Origin: Bacillota bacterium
GTDB lineage: Bacteria; Bacillota; Sulfobacillia; Sulfobacillales; Sulfobacillaceae
Length of the DNA: 59,579 nucleotides
Assembly (NCBI GenBank): GCA_026627385.1
Contig: JAPNUR010000020.1
Coordinates: forward strand, 1 to 59,579
Direction: 5' to 3'
Shown here: positions 54,701 through 59,579 of the stretch, piece after piece
Layout: each line of letters begins with the position of its first letter
Numbering within the stretch: position 1 is the first letter of the stretch
Program-made: the position numbers and the translations under genes
The notes under the pieces: generated by a model
The model's input: only the letters and a program-made list of their open reading frames with translations
What the model was told of the DNA's origin: nothing
The model's database searches: none

Positions 54701-56577
54701 ATGCCCGAAGAAAGCCAAAAGAAACCCACCACACGACGAAAGCCAACCGCCTTGGAGCGCCGCATTAACGCGCTCGAACAAGTGCTCATTCAAATATACG
54801 GCCCGGAGCGGCTAGTCTTGCGGGCGGGCAAGCTCCAGGCGTTAAAGCAGCTTCGATCCGGCAACCTGGAACTGAAGGTCCTCGCCCTCGAGAAACTCAT
54901 CTTCGACGATCCTGCCATCACTCGGGTTCCAACACGTCGCGGCCTAGGAAAAATCATCTCGAAGCTCGAAGACGAACTCGCCGACATGATTGCTCGCCGC
55001 AGTTTAGAAGACGAGCTCGAAAAGAAAATTGCCGAGCGGATGCAAGAGCGGCATGAAGAATACGTGAGAGACATTCGCAATCAGATTCTCAAAGAGGACG
55101 GGGGTCCCGAAACCGCCGAAACGTTGAAAAAACTGGAGCGCCTTCACCAGTTAGACCGCGTGACCCTAAGGGGCTCCGCACTTGATGTGGTCCGACCGCA
55201 AACTCTTAGCGAAGTGGTGGGCCAGGGGCCGGCTATCGAGAGCTTAATGGCCAAACTAGCCTCCCCTTATCCACAACATGTCCTCTTATACGGACCACCG
55301 GGGGTGGGAAAGACCACTGTCGCGCGACTCGTGTTAGAGGCTGCCAAAGCCTTCCCCCAGTCCCCGTTTCAGGACACCGCTCCCTTCGTCGAGGCCGACG
55401 GGACGACTCTGCGCTGGGATCCCCGCGAGGTGACCAACCCGTTGCTTGGCTCAGTTCATGACCCCATTTACCAGGGGGCACGCCGCGAATTGGCCGAAAG
55501 CGGAATACCCGAACCCAAAACCGGCTTGGTCACCGAGGCCCATGGTGGCGTGCTCTTTATCGACGAAATTGGCGAAATGGATCCTATCCTGCAAAACAAG
55601 TTGCTGAAAGTTTTGGAGGATAAGCGGGTTCGCTTTGATTCTCCTTACTACGATCCCAACGACGTTAACGTACCCCAATACGTGCACAAACTTTTTCAAG
55701 AAGGCGCCCCTGCCGACTTTATCCTCGTCGGCGCAACCACCCGGCGGCCAGATGACATCGCTCCCGCGCTGCGCTCTCGCTGCGCTGAAATTTTCTTCGA
55801 TCCTTTGCGACCGGAAGATATTCAGCGAATTGTTGACGGTGCGGCCGAGAAACTCGGCCTCGCGGTAGACCAGGATGCGCGCGAATTAATTAGCCAGTAC
55901 ACCCTGGAAGGCCGGCGGGCGGTAACCTTGGTTGTCGACGCGTACTCGACCCGCTATCTCGCTCGCGGACAGCGCCCCAAGCGCCTCGACCGCGAGACGG
56001 TTGAACGGGTGATCAGCCGCTCGCGACTCAGCCTAGTCAATCCTTGGATTAAACGTGATCCGGAGCCTGGCCATGTGTTAGGCCTTGCCGTAGCGGGATT
56101 CCACGGTCTTGTCTTAGAGGTTGAAGCGGCCGTCTTTCCGGCCCACGAGCGTGGCCGGGGTCGTTGGCGGTTTAACGAAACGGCGGGAAGCATGGCTAAA
56201 GACTCCGTTTTCAATGCCGAGGCGTGCTTGCGTCGTGTAACCGGGCGGGATCTCTCGCAGTACGATGTGCACGTCAATATTGTGGGCGGTGGCAACATTG
56301 ATGGCCCTTCTGCCGGCGTGGCCATCTTTGTCGCTGTGTACAGCGCCTTGACCCAAACCCCAGTCCGTCTGGATACAGCGATCACAGGCGAATTGTCTCT
56401 TTCTGGCCGCGTCAAGCCTGTGGGGGGCATTCCGGAAAAAATTTTCGGCGCTGCCCAAGCAGGCCTCCGCCGGGTGCTACTGCCAGAGGCCAATGCGCAT
56501 GATGTGCCGCGCACTAGCCACCGGCCCGACCTGGTTTTTGTCCAGACAGTCAACGATGTGCTAAGAGAGGTGCTTTT

Positions 56578-56581
<4 letters not shown>
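54701..56581 (+). CDS. Lon-family ATP-dependent protease (spore LonC-like)
   Basis: The 626-aa protein has an N-terminal coiled helical region, an AAA+ module with Walker A (LLYGPPGVGKTTVARL, 197-210), Walker B (GGVLFIDEIGEMDPILQNKLLKVLED), and a Lon protease domain (Ser in DGPSAGVAIF; Lys in GRVKPVGGIPEKI), forming the Ser-Lys dyad. It has no N-terminal membrane helices, unlike LonB, and resembles the sporulation-linked Lon-like family often called LonC. It degrades proteins with ATP. It lies 17 bp after rplI and its stop overlaps the dnaB start. Confidence 0.9.
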
Positions 56582-59207
<2,626 letters not shown>

Positions 59208-59547
59208 CACGCTAAAATGATGAAAAGCCCATGGTTACAGGCGGCTCCAGGCGCGGTCTTCCGGCTCCCGAGTTATGCAGGGTCTGGTGCCATAAGGACA
59301 GCAGCAGGGGGGACGATGACCCTCCTGTTTTCTTACTTGCGTCAGTGTTAAGAGTGACAGAAAACCGCCTCAACACGGAAACCTTTCGCCAGACCCCAAC
59401 CAGTGCGACCCTTGCGGGGTGCAACTCACTTTTGTGAGGCATAAACTGGTATAATTTCCCGTATGTCGCAAAGGAACTCGTCGAAGACATGTCGAAGACA
59501 GTTCCTCCAATCATGGGGGTCTCGGGGACCCAAGGAGGAGCTGTAGG
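59208..59547. other. Intergenic region with an extended -10 promoter and leader hairpin
   Basis: No gene is supported. TGGTATAAT (59447-59455) is an extended -10 promoter. Downstream, GGAACT/AGTTCC flank two copies of GTCGAAGACA (about 59470-59505), forming a leader stem-loop before the next gene. Confidence 0.5.
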
Positions 59548-59579
59548 ATGAGCATACGGCATCACATGGCGCCTGACAA
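59548..59579 (+). CDS. Start of a gene cut by the window edge
   Basis: ATG 59548 follows AAGGAGGAG by 7 nt and reads MSIRHHMAPD before the window ends. The strong ribosome-binding site, the upstream promoter and leader indicate a real gene; product cannot be recognised from ten residues. Confidence 0.6.
   Translation, partial: MSIRHHMAPD

Overview
The window is a chromosomal replication-origin region from a moderately GC-rich, spore-forming Firmicute. Its gene order (dciA-recF-dnaN-dnaA | rpmH-rnpA-yidD-yidC-rsmG-noc-parA-parB), the spore-related genes (yyaC, a Lon-family protease of the spore type, remB) and a haem-copper quinol oxidase suggest a Sulfobacillus-like acidophile. That genus assignment is inference from gene content; no rRNA is present. 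Transcription diverges at about 41.1-41.3 kb: almost all core genes to the left are on the minus strand and those to the right on the plus strand, as expected for two replichores leaving oriC.

Layout. 0-3 kb is decaying accessory DNA: a broken DDE transposase, an ADP-ribosylglycohydrolase-like remnant and a small membrane protein. 3.0-3.8 kb holds the most unusual gene: a degenerate RluA-like domain that reads, through one in-frame TGA, into a glutaredoxin whose first active-site Cys is exactly that TGA. A perfect 8-bp hairpin lies 23 nt downstream, so it is a candidate UxxC selenoprotein. 4.5-8.6 kb is a four-gene oxidase operon whose subunit II lacks the CuA ligands. 8.7-12.8 kb holds an MFS transporter, an acyl-CoA synthetase and an alcohol dehydrogenase interrupted by a TAG codon.

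12.9-23.0 kb is an envelope/surface locus: a secreted transglutaminase-like protein, a repetitive Ig-like protein (frameshifted next to its signal peptide), a sulfotransferase, a GT4 glycosyltransferase and a GLUG-repeat protein. The two large secreted proteins share an upstream tandem GTCTCAA element. 23.2-27.1 kb is mobile-element debris (DUF4338/DruA-like plus ISAs1-like fragments, a serine-recombinase tail, an IS3 remnant) around a VapBC-type toxin-antitoxin pair.

27.1-41.1 kb: three tRNAs, a perfect Noc-binding palindrome, a T-box-controlled mtnA-serS operon, pdxST, gyrBA, remB, dciA, recF, dnaN, dnaA and the origin sequences. 41.3-50.8 kb: rpmH to yidC, rsmG (with no jag, mnmE or mnmG between), noc, parAB, parS-like palindromes with an unusual TCGA core, and small conserved sporulation/membrane genes. 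51-52.5 kb is an ECF sigma/anti-sigma pair (sigma frameshifted). 53.1-59.2 kb is rpsF-ssb-rpsR-rplI-lonC-dnaB-purA. Several genes carry one-base disruptions, some at G runs; these may be real decay, phase variation or assembly error.
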